Position numbers and translations under genes: made by a program. A stretch of 64,000 nucleotides of DNA from Gnetum montanum (lineage: Eukaryota > Streptophyta > Gnetopsida > Gnetales > Gnetaceae), in contig MNCI01023334.1 in assembly GCA_015680685.1 (NCBI GenBank), forward strand, positions 63,199-127,198, in the 5' to 3' direction. Positions 11,217 through 21,949 of the stretch are shown piece by piece. The notes under the pieces were generated by a model. That model searched no databases and was not told the DNA's origin. It saw only the letters and a program-made list of their open reading frames with translations. Each line of letters begins with the position of its first letter. Position 1 is the first letter of the stretch.

Positions 11217-11266
11217 CCACGATATCACGTACGCGATATTGTAGCCTATCTCCTCATCTATAAATA
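11217..11266 (+). promoter_or_regulatory. RE3 U3 promoter: GATATC boxes and TATA box
   Basis: CACGATATCACGTACGCGAT is followed by ATTG, and CTATAAATA lies 20 bases further on. The same arrangement of boxes then TATA is found near the 5' end of the LTRs of RE2, RE6 and RE10. This is where plant LTR promoters lie, but activity is inferred. Confidence 0.65.
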
Positions 11267-11713
11267 ATACATAGACAGATCTGGTAGGCAATTTTAGAGT
11301 TTTTAATTATTTAGTTTTAGGTAGTTCTTCTCTCAACCCTTTTCTCCCAGTGCATGCTTGCAGTGTGGTGATTGTAATTGTACGACATCGATATTCGAGT
11401 GTGACGTACTTGGACATGCACATGACCGGAAATAAAGATCGAGATTACATCATCATTGCAGCATTTACTTAGTTTAATTATTTAATTTTTATTGTTATTT
11501 ATTACTTCGTAGTTAAGATCTCTTTACCCTAAACTCCTATTAAACATGGAATGAGTATGACTTGATCACGAGCATTTAAGTGTGACTACTTGGTAACCTA
11601 GTAGCATACCTAGGATTTGCACTTGGTAATCCCAGTAGTAGTTGTGCACGAGATCCAAGATGTGTATAGATGATTAAGGAACGGATGCTCATCGCTCTTA
11701 GGCTAGCTTAGAT

Positions 11714-11741
<28 letters not shown>
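11714..11741. repeat. CT microsatellite in RE3 5' LTR
   Basis: An uninterrupted TC run of about 14 units. The 3' LTR has a run of similar length at 19522-19549, so it was present when the element inserted. Confidence 0.95.
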
Positions 11742-11744
<3 letters not shown>

Positions 11745-11991
11745 GTTTAGTTGATATTATTTTCCATTAGCCCTAGGAGTAGCATTAGTATAGGAACACA
11801 TCATACACCTCACCTTGGACTAAACCATACGTGACAAAGCTAATACTAGTCCAGGTGGGGAAACAGTGAACTATGATCTACAAGTAACTGTTTAGAAACC
11901 ACAACTAGCCCATCTGTGGAGTTTGACTGGATCATGCGTGAAACACTCGTATTTGTATGGTTGAGTGTAGGGGTACCTTGCCACTCATCAT

Positions 11992-12009
11992 TGGTGCCAT
12001 TGTTGGGGA
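11992..12009 (+). other. RE3 primer-binding site (tRNA-Asp type)
   Basis: TGGTGCCATTGTTGGGGA lies one base after the LTR. Compared with the complement of the plant tRNA-Asp 3' end (TGGCGCCGTTGCCGGGGA, from memory) it differs at four positions, all C-to-T or G-to-A. RE6 at 38628-38645 differs at only one. Confidence 0.85.
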
Positions 12010-12139
12010 TGGTGCTAGTTATCTAGATTAGTTGTATCATACAAGGTCATTGTATTAGAATTAACGATATATCTTTTAAGAAAAAAAATATAATAATAAT
12101 CACAAAAAGTCATATAAATTCATACACAATTGCACAACC

Positions 12140-14110
12140 ATGCCTCTCCTACAAGACAACGATAATGTCATATCTAGTGAGGAAATTCATTGGAGAACCA
12201 ACGAATTATATGACAATGAAGATTGGAGTATGCAATCTGAGGTGGGGGTTTCTGATAAACATAAACGAAGGTAGCATCATCCCAACACATGAAAGCATAA
12301 CTTACTTGATGACGATGATACTAGCCACTACAAGCCTAGCGCAAATACAAGAGGCTATTCGAATCTTCCGTAGGAATCGTAAAGAGAGCCACCTACCCAG
12401 GCTTGATTTAAAAAATTTTTCCAATTTTTTAGGAGGCTATGACTTAGATCCACAACAACATTTACAAGCCTTCTACGATGCCTGTGCATGGAACAACATT
12501 GATAATGGTTGGTTAAAACTCAAGCTGTTTCCTCTGATACTCGTTGGCCAAGCAAAAGTATGGTATAGATCGTTAAAACCAAGTTCAATACGATGTTGGC
12601 CAACAATGATAGAACTCTTTAACATAAGATATCAAACCTACGCAAGAGTGTCGGCCTTGAGGAAAAAAATCCAAGAGTGAAAACAAGCACAACATGAAAC
12701 CTTGGACATGGCCTTAGAAAGATATTATGCATTGTTAAACAACTGTCTAGGCCATGAGGTCGTCGAGGAAAGGATAATGTACCATATCATTGATGGGCTT
12801 CATGATGAAACAAGAGAGACCCTAGGGATGTATGTCCAAGGTCAACTATACAAACTACAAACCCATTAATTCCAAGAGCTTATTAAGTGGGTAGTAAAAG
12901 AAGAAGGAGAAATGGCTAGATGGGAGAGTGTTGAAAATGATCAACGAGATCAAAATCTTGACTTAGTAGAGGCCCATAATCACAAAAATCAACTGATCTC
13001 AAGGAGGGAGAACCATCTTTGCCAGTACAATAATCATTAGAGGAAGTCAAGGAAAATATCAATAAGATTTTGGATTGGATGCATAAAAAGTGTGGAGAAT
13101 ATATTAATATTATGGGAGATAGAGTTTTGACAACCTTAGGAATAGGATAAAGTATCATTAGACAATTGGAAAGAAGGGATGAAGAAAATAATAGCTCAAC
13201 TTCCAATCACATGTATGAATGCAACATTTTCCTGTACGATCACCCCAAGGGCCAATGCTTAATCTTGTTACATTTATATGAGCATTGGGGAAGCACGTTA
13301 CACCCAGAGTTCATACAGAGATACTGTGTTCAATCACAGTGGCAAGAATCCCAGTGGTGGGGGAAGCCATCCTTAAACTGGGGACACCCTTTGTATCATC
13401 CAAATCCAAATGCTTATCTAGTTCAACATCTTGTTTCCCCAACTAGGCCAACATACTCTATCTCACTGCGTTATCATGCTCCTCAATACTATCAACCCAT
13501 GTCCTCAACACAACCACCGCCTTGTGTACCTTACACTTCTCCTAAATTTTAACATTCTCATCCTTTCCCTCCTTCTACATCGCCACCAATTGTTCTTGAA
13601 GTGTTTGCACCATAGCAACCCATGAACATTACTTGTGCTACTATTGCCAATAGCAGTGAGAGACCTCCTCAACATCAAAAGTGTCCCTTCTTTAGAAATG
13701 ACTGTAGGAATGGACAACACAGTTCCAAGGCCATTGCATTCTCCAACTCAATACAAGTACTACACTATGGTGCATCCTTCTCTTCAAACCCAACGCATCG
13801 TGTCACTTCATCAGGGCCACCAATTAACACTCCAACAACCATACGATCCAATGGATATAGCCACGGAGAGCGACATCTTGATCCTTGCGTACCATCTTAC
13901 AGTGTCAAGTATCATAGTGGGTCAACTCATTATCTAGGAACCACATCTTATAAATTTCCCCACTATGCTTACTATCATTAGATGTGTGAACCCAAATGGG
14001 GTAAGTATGACCAGGTTTCAATATTTCCAACATGCAAGGATCCTCATCTTTCATTTATTAGTCCTCGCGATGCTCAATCGTTTAGTTATGGGGGATATCC
14101 CCCATTTTAA
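12140..14110 (+). pseudogene. RE3 gag, decayed
   Basis: ATG 12140 (MPLLQDNDN) matches the RE5 gag start; both share IHWRTNE shortly after. The retrotransposon gag core covers about 12330-12900, with GGYDLDPQQHLQAFYDACAW, LKLFPLILVGQAKVWY and TLDMALERYYALLNNC. A knuckle remnant lies near 13215-13255 (CNIF-LYDHPKGQC, second Cys replaced by Phe). Then follows a long P/S/Y/H-rich tail ending SYGGYPPF before TAA at 14108-14110. The frame changes at least twice, between the N-terminus and the core and before the knuckle, with scattered stops. No protease follows. The last codons overlap a polypurine box (14081-14097). Confidence 0.8.
14081..14097 (+). promoter_or_regulatory. Internal polypurine-like box at the gag end of RE3
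   Basis: TTTAGTTATGGGGGATA resembles the terminal box ATTCAGTCGTGGGGGTA at 18984-19000. It overlaps the last gag codons and is followed by a T-rich tract (14120-14225). It could be a central plus-strand priming site; this is inferred from similarity only. Confidence 0.45.
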
Positions 14111-15496
14111 TAACAAGTAGGATTAATAAATATTTTTTCATTTTCTTTAATTTTACAATTTTTTATTTTCCAATTTTTCATTTTTCAATTTCTTGTTTTA
14201 TCTTTTGCCTTTTTGTATTTTTATAAGTAATCTCATCTATGAATAAAACACTTATGTGGCTCGTTGGTTGAGGTGTGTTCTATGTTATCGAGTCTTGAGT
14301 GATCAATTATTTGGATAGTGAGTCCATTACACCCACTCATCCATTCTACAAATAAGAAGTTCTGTTTGAGGGTACAGTGATATTCTTGACATTCTTAAAC
14401 CTTAAAATTAATTTTGTGTTCACTGTACCCAGAATGGAAAAGGATGGATCAAGAGGGAATGATTAGGATGTGACATCAAGGGGACTTGAGGATTCTCTTT
14501 GGTGATGTCTGTGAGAATTATCATGCAACGTGTTTGTACTAAGATCCTTATAGATCTAACACAAAATGGGAGTAAGAGTAATTAAAAGGCACTCAAAAAT
14601 CCAATGCTATTCTAGGGGGTCCCACTGGAAAGACATGCACCCATGCCTGAAGGTTGGTGGCTTCTCTGGATTTAGCAATCGAAAAAAAAGAGAGAAAAGA
14701 AAAAAAAAGGAAGGACAGTGCCACAAAGCAAAAATCACTCCTCCCTTGAACAAAATGCCAAGTGATCGTATGCCTTGTTGTTATGGTACTCGCATAGTCA
14801 CTCATCATGGGGTGAAACAATGCGGTGTCACTGATCAGAGGAATGGACTTGGTCTTGATCTTGGAATGATGGGTTAATGAAACATTAATCATGCTTTACA
14901 TGCAAGATTCATTATGCCCTGGGTCAGTTACCTCATGTCCCAATCTCTATAATCCCTTCTATATCCCGTCTCATCTTGTTGTTCATGTAATTGTAATGCA
15001 TGTCTTGTGTAGCATAGAATTTTAACCTCATTCCAGTCATACTTACATGTGTGTGTTTTGTGGAACTAGTGTGGATTACATTTAACCCTTCGAGTGCCCA
15101 CAGACACTTTTAAGTGTGGTTACGCAAGGGCATTATAGGTTGGAACCTGCTTTGGGGAGGACCCACTTGCGTAATCATTTTTGTAAATTGCAATCATAAC
15201 ACATCTCACACACACCATCTATTACCCTCAGCGTATTTTCAATGATATTCTTTCCCTTATTACTATCCCTCTGAATTCCAACGTTCCTATGAACCATCAC
15301 ATTGCCTTTTTCTCTCCCTTACCACCTAAGGCCCTTATTGATTAATTCCTCCCACACATACTTATTCGTGCCTTTAGAACTAGCTAAATTACCCTGGACC
15401 CCTTTAACACTTGCCCACATGTCCTTAATTTACATTGTTAATTTTAGAAAAATCTTAAAATTTGGTATATTGTGTTGTGCCTTAAATATCGATAGG
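14111..15496 (+). other. RE3 central noncoding region
   Basis: A T-rich tract (14120-14225) comes first. Then come family blocks shared with RE1 (around 14600-14660 and 15120-15175) and no conserved coding frame. The open frames at 14566-14877 and 15302-15562 have no counterpart in RE1 and look incidental. Confidence 0.5.
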
Positions 15497-15558
15497 TCAC
15501 GATATCGTGTATGCGATATCACGTACGTGATATTGCGCCACAAAAAACCTATATATAT
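15497..15558 (+). promoter_or_regulatory. Internal promoter-like segment of RE3
   Basis: TCACGATATCGTGTATGCGA is followed by TATCACGTACGTGATATTG, three GATATC-type boxes closely resembling the LTR U3 start (11217-11242). CTATATATAT (15549-15558) then follows, as the TATA box follows the boxes in the LTR. It lies about 250 bases before the intron donor of ORF2, so it probably drives ORF2. Activity is not shown. Confidence 0.55.
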
Positions 15559-15729
15559 GTGACCCCCCCGCACCACTTGCCATCATTTTCAACCATTCAT
15601 GTGGGGGAGTTTTTCAAATTTCTCTCTATGACTTGCGATTGCGTATCCCTTGCTTTCATACCTATATCTTGCTTGCTGGTCCTCCGATTTTCATTCTGTC
15701 TGAACCTACTTGAACCCGGAGTGTTTAGC

Positions 15730-15747
15730 TTAGTCATGGGGGAGGGG
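15730..15747 (+). promoter_or_regulatory. Second internal polypurine-like box of RE3
   Basis: TTAGTCATGGGGGAGGGG lies about 80 bases before the ORF2 intron donor. The matching boxes in RE6 (about 33717) and RE10 (about 57160) lie about 120 bases before the donor of a short spliced ORF. Confidence 0.5.
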
Positions 15748-15810
15748 CACATGCTGAACAGTGCATAACTATTTTTGAAAATTTTCATCACCCGAAGGAC
15801 ATTATCAAGG

Positions 15811-16032
15811 GTAATCAGTTATAACATTAAGGATAAATGTGCCAAAAATAATTTCATCCCCTTAGTTATATCGGGAAACTAAATTTGGAAACCACCTAAG
15901 TAAAAAGGACTCACTATTATAATCTTTCAGGAAACATCACATGGAGATAAAATAAATTATTTAAGGCAAGAAGTAAGGTATAACCTAACTTCAGGAACAA
16001 CCTTACTAACGATTGGCCCCGTGTGATTGTAG
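15811..16032 (+). other. Candidate intron before RE3 ORF2
   Basis: The donor TATCAAGG|GTAATC aligns with TATCAGAG|GTAAGC of RE1. The branch-like CTAAC is at 16006-16010 and the acceptor GTGATTGTAG ends at 16032, directly before ATG. The start codon of the short first exon is not recognisable in this copy. Conservation of donor and acceptor in two diverged elements is the main support. Confidence 0.5.
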
Positions 16033-18809
16033 ATGGCCCCGAAATGCAGACAATAGGAAGGTCCTGCTCAAGGTGAGAGCAAACGACCTAGGAGAGGCGA
16101 AGGACAAGTTCCTACTAGACAACATGCAGAGTAGGAAGAATAATCATTTAACATTCACTAAGAAGACCCTACTACTATACAATCAAGGCAGGCAGAAGGA
16201 GGAGCTGTGGTAGTGCCTATACAGGGACAACATCTCACGTTGCCCCAAGATTGTGTTTAGGCTATCCATGAAAGGTCCATATTCATTACAGTGATTGTGG
16301 AATTAAATTTTGAATCTTTCATAGAGTTTGCTCCAGAGGTCGTTAGGGACCACCTCAAAGGGTCCCCATTATGGCCTATCCTCTTTGAAAGCAGTGCTTG
16401 GCACTTAGGGGAAACGTACCAATTTTGGCACAACAGAGAACAAGGCACCATGGTTAACATTTGTGGTATAATTGTTGATTTCTCTGTTTAGGCCATTTCA
16501 GAAGTATTAAACCTTACGAATATAGGGCCAAAGGTTGCTCAGTTGTCTACCCATTTAGACCCTGATGCACGATGAGTTTGGTTGGAAAGAGCATATGGCA
16601 AGGTGGATAAGACATTTGGAGAGTTGACGATGGAAGAGAGGATCTATTTTAAAATAGGGACTTATCACCTCTTCCCCATGAAGGGCTTAAAAAGAATTTC
16701 AACATATGCGGCAAGAGGATGTGCAGTATTGATGGGAAAGGTTAATGCTAACCTACCTCATCTATACTTCACAGAGATCCTAAGGTGGTTTAAAGAATGG
16801 AAGATAGGGAAGATGGTGTTACCCTTCCCTTGTCTTATCAGGAAGTTATGCCGACATGTTGATATTAGAGGATATAACAATGATGTCCTCCAAAAAGCCC
16901 AAAATGCTTCATATGCTGAATTGCTAAAGCCACCAGCCGCAAGGAAAATCACTGGTGAGATGCTGGGACCATAACAAGAAAATGAACAGACGATAGGGCC
17001 AACTACAACTCAACTTGTAGGACCCAGCCAACTTCCAAGTACATGACTCAACCAATAACAAGAAGTAGGGCCTAGCACGAGCTAGGATTTACCACTGCCA
17101 TCGCAAGATTATAGACTGTCGATGAGCCATCTTAGGGCCATCGCTGAGATGGTCAGTTGGGGAAGTCATGATGATGCAAATCTCTTCTACGTCATCGACG
17201 ATGCCATGCAGCCCATAATTTCTTTGGATCATGCAAGGGGTGAAGTGTCCATCCATATAGGAGGAGGGGAAAGCACTTGGTCACAACAGATCTTAGGGAA
17301 TGCTGCATCTTTTCAAGTGTAATTAGAAACTGGTGAAGGGGCCACAATGGTGGTCATGTAGCACCAGGATGTAGCAAGAGCTGTAGAAGTGGTCATAGAT
17401 CACATTAAAGAATCATTCAATGTACCTATTGTGCCACCGGTAAATCTTACAGGAGCACGGGATGCTCAAACTCTAGTTGAAACCTCAATGACTCCTATGG
17501 AACATGAGGATGTACTTGATTGATTGCTACAAATAGGATAGGTAATGATGTCCCTGTTTGACATCCCTCAAGATGTTATGGAAATTCAATTAGACCTCAT
17601 TTCCACCAAGGGGAAGTTGGTCTTGATAGAGATGAGGGTCGAGCACACTGAAGTGGAGGTGCAAAAATTGCAAAAAAGGCTTGTGGCCCTACACGCAGCA
17701 TAGTGGGATCCCTCGTAATTTATTCCTGTAGACCAGCTGGACACTTTCAAAACTGAGCAACTGAACAAACTACTAACGGAGAATAAGAAGGTGGTAGAAG
17801 AAAAAGAGAAGGCTATTTCAGATGCCTCTATAGCACAAGCGCAAACTTATGTGCATACCAAGGCACTTAAGGCCTTACAAGAGGAAAATAAGCAGCTTGT
17901 TGTTGACAACCTTAGGTTGACCTCTATGGAAAAGCAAAAGAATGTTGTCAAAGAACATTTTTAGCAGTTATGAGAACTCATCTAGGTCAACCAAGACATG
18001 AATTGTTTAGCCAGGGAAAATTGAACCCTCTTGATGGAGGAGGTACGCGCCATCCATTAGAAGATAGCTATCGAAATAAGCATATGGTATAACGAGGCTA
18101 AATGATATGAAAAGCTAAAAGAGCACTTCTGGGACCAAGTGTGGATGTATAAAAAAATCGTTGAGAAGGAGATCCATATGGCCAAGGCCCACATCAATGC
18201 TATCAGTGCTCAACACACTAAGTGGGGGGCCATATTGGACACATATACATTTGCCCATTAGGCGGAAGTTAAGCACCGGGACCTACAGAACCAAGACCTT
18301 ACAGAATACATGGAGTTGGCAAACCTGTGGTATGCCAACCTTGCCATGTTAATAGCAGGGTGCCCGAGAGTAGAACTCAAGCAACAGGTAGCCACCACCT
18401 ACATCAAATATGAAACAAAATTTGCAGAACACAAGAAGATGTTGCAAAAATTGGAGATTGCAAATTTTGAACTTGACGTGGTTAAAGCAAGCTATCAGGG
18501 ACAAAAGGTGTTGCAATAGACTCGGCAGATTTCCAAGAATACAAAGACAAAGCTAGAGCCTACGAGGAGGAACAACGAGTGTTTGCAGCTTAGTATGTCA
18601 AGGCAAATAAAATGTTTCCATAGCTACCCTAGCTATGGGAGGTGCTGACTCCATCCAACATCGAAACATTAGCATGGATGACACAGGATCCTTGAACTGA
18701 AGAGGAGAAACTCCAGGCCATACTTCAATGTCATCAAGTTCCAAGACCTGGAGCACAAGATAAGGGAATGACACCCATGGAGAAGCCAATACCACCAGGA
18801 ACTACATGA
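16033..18809 (+). pseudogene. RE3 ORF2: plant-transposon-protein-like domain plus long coiled coil
   Basis: About 925 codons in one frame from 16033 to 18519, then a one-base shift to the stop at 18807-18809. The N-terminal part is polar. A globular domain (about 16285-16970) contains WHLGETYQFWHNREQG, FGELTMEERIYFKIGTYHL and LPFPCLIRKLCRHVDI; the last is the signature I associate with PF20167. The middle (17120-17560) is acidic. From about 17560 to 18520 it is rich in E, K, Q, L and A with heptad-like spacing, so a long coiled coil is likely. The end is PPGTT. About 25 in-frame stops (TAG most often) and the single shift disable it. That the frame is otherwise kept over 2.5 kb argues for past selection on the protein. 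No enzymatic motif was recognised; a structural or nucleic-acid-linked role is only a guess. Confidence 0.75.
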
Positions 18810-18983
18810 GTTCCATCAATGTTGTAGCTATAGGATTTTCTTTTGCATTCTTTGTGTTGTCTCTCAATTTTGTTCTAATTCCACACTGCAGCATGAAACC
18901 ATTCTTACCAGTCAATAATCCCATACCTATCCACTATGTAATCAATGGAGCTTGTCCTCACTGTAACTTGAGAACAAGTTTTT

Positions 18984-19000
18984 ATTCAGTCGTGGGGGTA
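18984..19000 (+). other. RE3 polypurine tract
   Basis: ATTCAGTCGTGGGGGTA lies immediately before the 3' LTR, where plus-strand DNA synthesis is primed. The same sequence with small changes abuts the 3' LTRs of RE5, RE6, RE7, RE9 and RE10. Confidence 0.85.
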
Positions 19001-19521
19001 TGATGAGTTATCATTTTGTTAGCCACGATATCACATACGCTATATTGTAGCCTGTCTCCTCATCTATAAATAAGATGTAGAAAGATCTGGTAGGTAGTTT
19101 TTAGAGTTTTAGATTTTTTAGTTTTAAGTAGTTCTTTTCTCAATCCTTTTCTCCTAGTGCATGCTCGCTGTGTGGTGATTGTAATTGTATAACATCCTTA
19201 TTCGAGTGTGACATACTTGGACATGCACATGACCAGCAATAAAGATTCAGATTATGTCATCATTGTAGCATTCACTTAGTTTAATTATTTAATTTTTATT
19301 GTTATTTATTTCTTTCATAGTTAACATCTCTTTACCCTAAACTCCTATTAAACGCAAAATGAGTATGACTTGATCATGAGCATTTAAGTGTGACTACTTG
19401 GTAAACCAGTAGTGTACCTAGGATTTGCGCTTGGTAGTCCCAGTAGTAGTCATGCACGAGGTCCAAGATGTGTATAGATGATTAAGGAATGGATGCTCAT
19501 CGCTCTTAGGCTAGCTTAGAT

Positions 19522-19552
<31 letters not shown>

Positions 19553-19798
19553 GTTTAGTTGATATTATTTTCCATTAGCCCCAAGGGTAGCATTAGTATA
19601 GGAACACATCATACACCTCACCTTGGACTAAACCATATGTGAAAAAGCTAATACTAGTCTAGGTGGGAAGATAGTGAACTATGATCTACAAGTAACTAGC
19701 TAGAAACCACAACTAGCCCGTCTGTAGAGTTCGACTGGATCATGCATGAAACACTCGTATTCATATGGTTGAGTGTAGGGGTACCTCACCACTCATCA
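19001..19798 (+). repeat. RE3 3' LTR
   Basis: 798 bp, aligning along its whole length with 11195-11990. The TATA box and AATAAA are retained; a CT microsatellite lies at 19522-19549. Target duplication ATTAA follows at 19799-19803. Confidence 0.92.
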
Positions 19799-19803
19799 AT
19801 TAA

Positions 19804-20186
19804 GGATTGTAGGAGTATTCAACATAAAAAACTAAAATGTATTATAAAGAAAAAGGTCATTGTATAACCATATAGGATCATTGAAAAATGCTTAATTTTT
19901 AAAGGTGTGGAAGCCTTCCATATCCTTTAAATTTGATGACTTTGTATAGTAGGGTTGATATTACATAAACAATTGAATCATGGCTAAATCTCAATATTAA
20001 AACTAATAATAATATAAGAAAATTTAAATGGTAATTCATTAATAAAAAATAAATAAGGCCATTATTAAAATTTCTAATAATTAAATTTCGTAAATTACAA
20101 AATTTCTTTTTGGTGATATAGCAATTTGGGTCATTTGGTGGATCATAAATCTGATTTGGGCTTTTAGCATTTTAGTGATTTAGGAT
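19804..20186. other. AT-rich sequence right of RE3
   Basis: No feature could be supported. It is the continuation of the sequence left of RE3. Confidence 0.45.
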
Positions 20187-21045
20187 TTGGCATTTTTTAT
20201 GTTAAGGTCAAGAAAGCAACATATTTTATTTCACGTAGTATGGGGAAATACAAGAAGTAGGGTTTCAATGGCAGGTTTTACAATTTGTCATGAGAAATGG
20301 AATAACATGATTACAACTTTGAGCTCCATAGCATTTAGGATTGTGCAATTGGAATCCATGGGTGAAGCCGTAGTTAAAAAGGTACAAACCATTCCAACCA
20401 CCTTAGAGTTGAAAGATTCATTGTTATATGTTGAAAAAACTCAAGTTTAGACAAATATATATACTTTGTAGTCAAAGTTGAATTCTTGTGAGTTAAAAAT
20501 AATAATTACTCACTCAGGATTAGAAGTAGTTACTGAGAAAATGCATGAAGATGAAGAAAAATGTGATAAAATTTAGACTCTTTGAATTGTGGAAGAATAG
20601 GGTAAGGATCTTTTACAAGTCAGGAAAAATTTCTTCATGAAACAAATGCACATTTCTTCTACCCCACTATTTAGTGTAAACAGACTTAGTCCTAAGCGAG
20701 ATAAGCCTTAGCAAATTATTGTTAAGTTTGTTGATTGGTGTAAAAGAGAGAAAGTTTAGCATAACAGAAGTATCTTGAATAGATAGAACATTTGGATTAA
20801 TGAAGACCTGACCAAAAAAGAGTATGCCAAAAAGAATGGTAGAAAGTTAAAAAAGCTTGTACTAAAGGTAAACTTACTTACTTGAACTATAATATGTTGC
20901 AGTCATCAAAGAGAGGACAAATTTCCAAAAATAGGGATTTTCTTTTATTACATGTGGTTTCCTTAATGTTGAAGGTTCATTCGCTAATAAAGTTACTACT
21001 TTAGATACTAGTCATTTCTTTAGTGATTTTGATCTATTTATTTAA
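20187..21045 (+). pseudogene. LINE-like fragment: end of ORF1 and start of endonuclease
   Basis: A plus-strand frame (20187-20860, several stops) is rich in charged residues. It contains VKFVDWCKREKV, HNRSIL and NIWINEDLTKKEYAK near 20710-20840. The INEDLT motif recalls the C-terminal nucleic-acid-binding part of ORF1-type proteins of animal non-LTR elements. About 80 bases on, another frame (20944-21045) reads FITCGFLNVEGSFANK, then SHFFSDFDLFI. This resembles the start of an EEP endonuclease (N-V-G and DFD-F blocks). The ORF1-then-endonuclease order fits a LINE. It is cut at about 21090 by RE4. Identification is from motif memory and is tentative; usual plant L1-type ORF1 looks different. 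Confidence 0.35.
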
Positions 21046-21099
21046 AGTAAATCACATGCTTAATATTAAGTAGAGAATATACGAAAAAAAGGAAAAAAA

Positions 21100-21660
21100 C
21101 ATGGACTTGTGAAAGTTATCTTTGCCTAGTCCTCTAGTGCAATTCTGATTTGGTTATAGCCACTATAACCATCTAAAAAGTTGTAATAGCTATGCCTTGA
21201 AATGGTGTCCAACACTTGGTAAACAAAAGGCAATGGAAAATGATCCTTGAAAGTTGCCATGTTGAGTTATCAAAAATCAATGTAGACTCGCCATTTACCT
21301 CCTTTCTTTGGTACAATCATGAGTGGACTCATCCACTCACTATCTGCAACAAGGTAGATGAATCTCGCCTTGAGGAGTTGTTCAATCTCCTCTTTAACAA
21401 TCTACTTTAACTTGGGATTCAAATGCCACTACTACTATCGCTTCGATTTGATGATGGGGTCAGTATATATTCAATGTTGGCATATTCTTGGATTGATCCC
21501 AGTGAGCTTGGAATATGACCAGGTGAAGCCTACTGACCATTTTTCCATAACTTTTATCAATTTTCTCTTCTGTTTTGGAGAAAGCTTGGCATTGATGATA
21601 ACTGGCTTTCCATTTTTCAAAAATACATACTCATTTTCAATTGGTAATGTCTTCAATTCA
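21100..21660 (-). pseudogene. RE4 reverse transcriptase N-terminal fragment
   Basis: Element-sense translation gives FTWSYSKLTGINP near 21500, the block that precedes RT in plant Ty3/gypsy elements. Then come KEEIEQLLKARFI (about 21370-21410), SEWVSPLMIVPKKGGKWRVY (about 21280-21340) and LDGYSGYNQI (about 21145-21175). It ends at an AKITFTSPW-like block. These are RT fingers and the first palm motif. The catalytic F/Y-x-DD motif lies beyond the truncation. Stops occur at TGATAA after YIDF and elsewhere. Confidence 0.8.
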
Positions 21661-21949
21661 AGGGGATCTTATCTAAAACTCTCAGGAATTTCTAGGTCAC
21701 CCCAATTGACATATCATTTGCTCCTTCAGAGATCTAGTGGTGAACTTGCTCAAGTTCATCCACACTTGCAATGTATTCATATATTAGGCCCTCAGTTGGT
21801 TCCATGAATAATGTATTGCTACTCGTATTAGTTGTTAGCCATTGGATGCCCTCTTATTTTGTGGTTGCTATGTATAACCATCTCTGGATCTCAGCTTCTA
21901 GTGTACACTGCTTGCATGCAAAGATAGATGTTTGCTTTATTAACCATAA

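Larger units (their letters stand above)
11195..11990 (+). repeat. RE3 5' LTR
   Basis: 796 bp, TGATGAG...CTCATCA. It contains GATATC boxes at about 11217-11242, TATA box CTATAAATA at 11258-11266, poly(A) signal AATAAA at 11431-11436 and a CT microsatellite (11714-11741). It aligns with 19001-19798 throughout. By eye, about one base in ten differs over the first 280 bases, many of them transitions, so the insertion is not recent. Confidence 0.92.
11195..19798 (+). mobile_element. RE3: complete non-autonomous LTR retrotransposon with gag and ORF2
   Basis: Both LTRs (11195-11990 and 19001-19798) start TGATGAG and end CTCATCA. A tRNA-Asp-type primer site (11992-12009), a polypurine box (18984-19000) and perfect 5-bp target duplications are all present. 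The interior has gag (12140-14110), a noncoding centre with a promoter-like segment, and an intron-containing second ORF (16033-18809). No protease, RT, RNase H or integrase motif is visible, so mobilisation must have depended on enzymes supplied in trans. Both ORFs are broken by stops and shifts, so the copy is dead. Confidence 0.92.

Noticed and set aside
14593-14892. Plus and minus open frames in the RE3 central region
   Set aside because: Overlapping frames on both strands, no conservation in RE1 and no recognisable motif.
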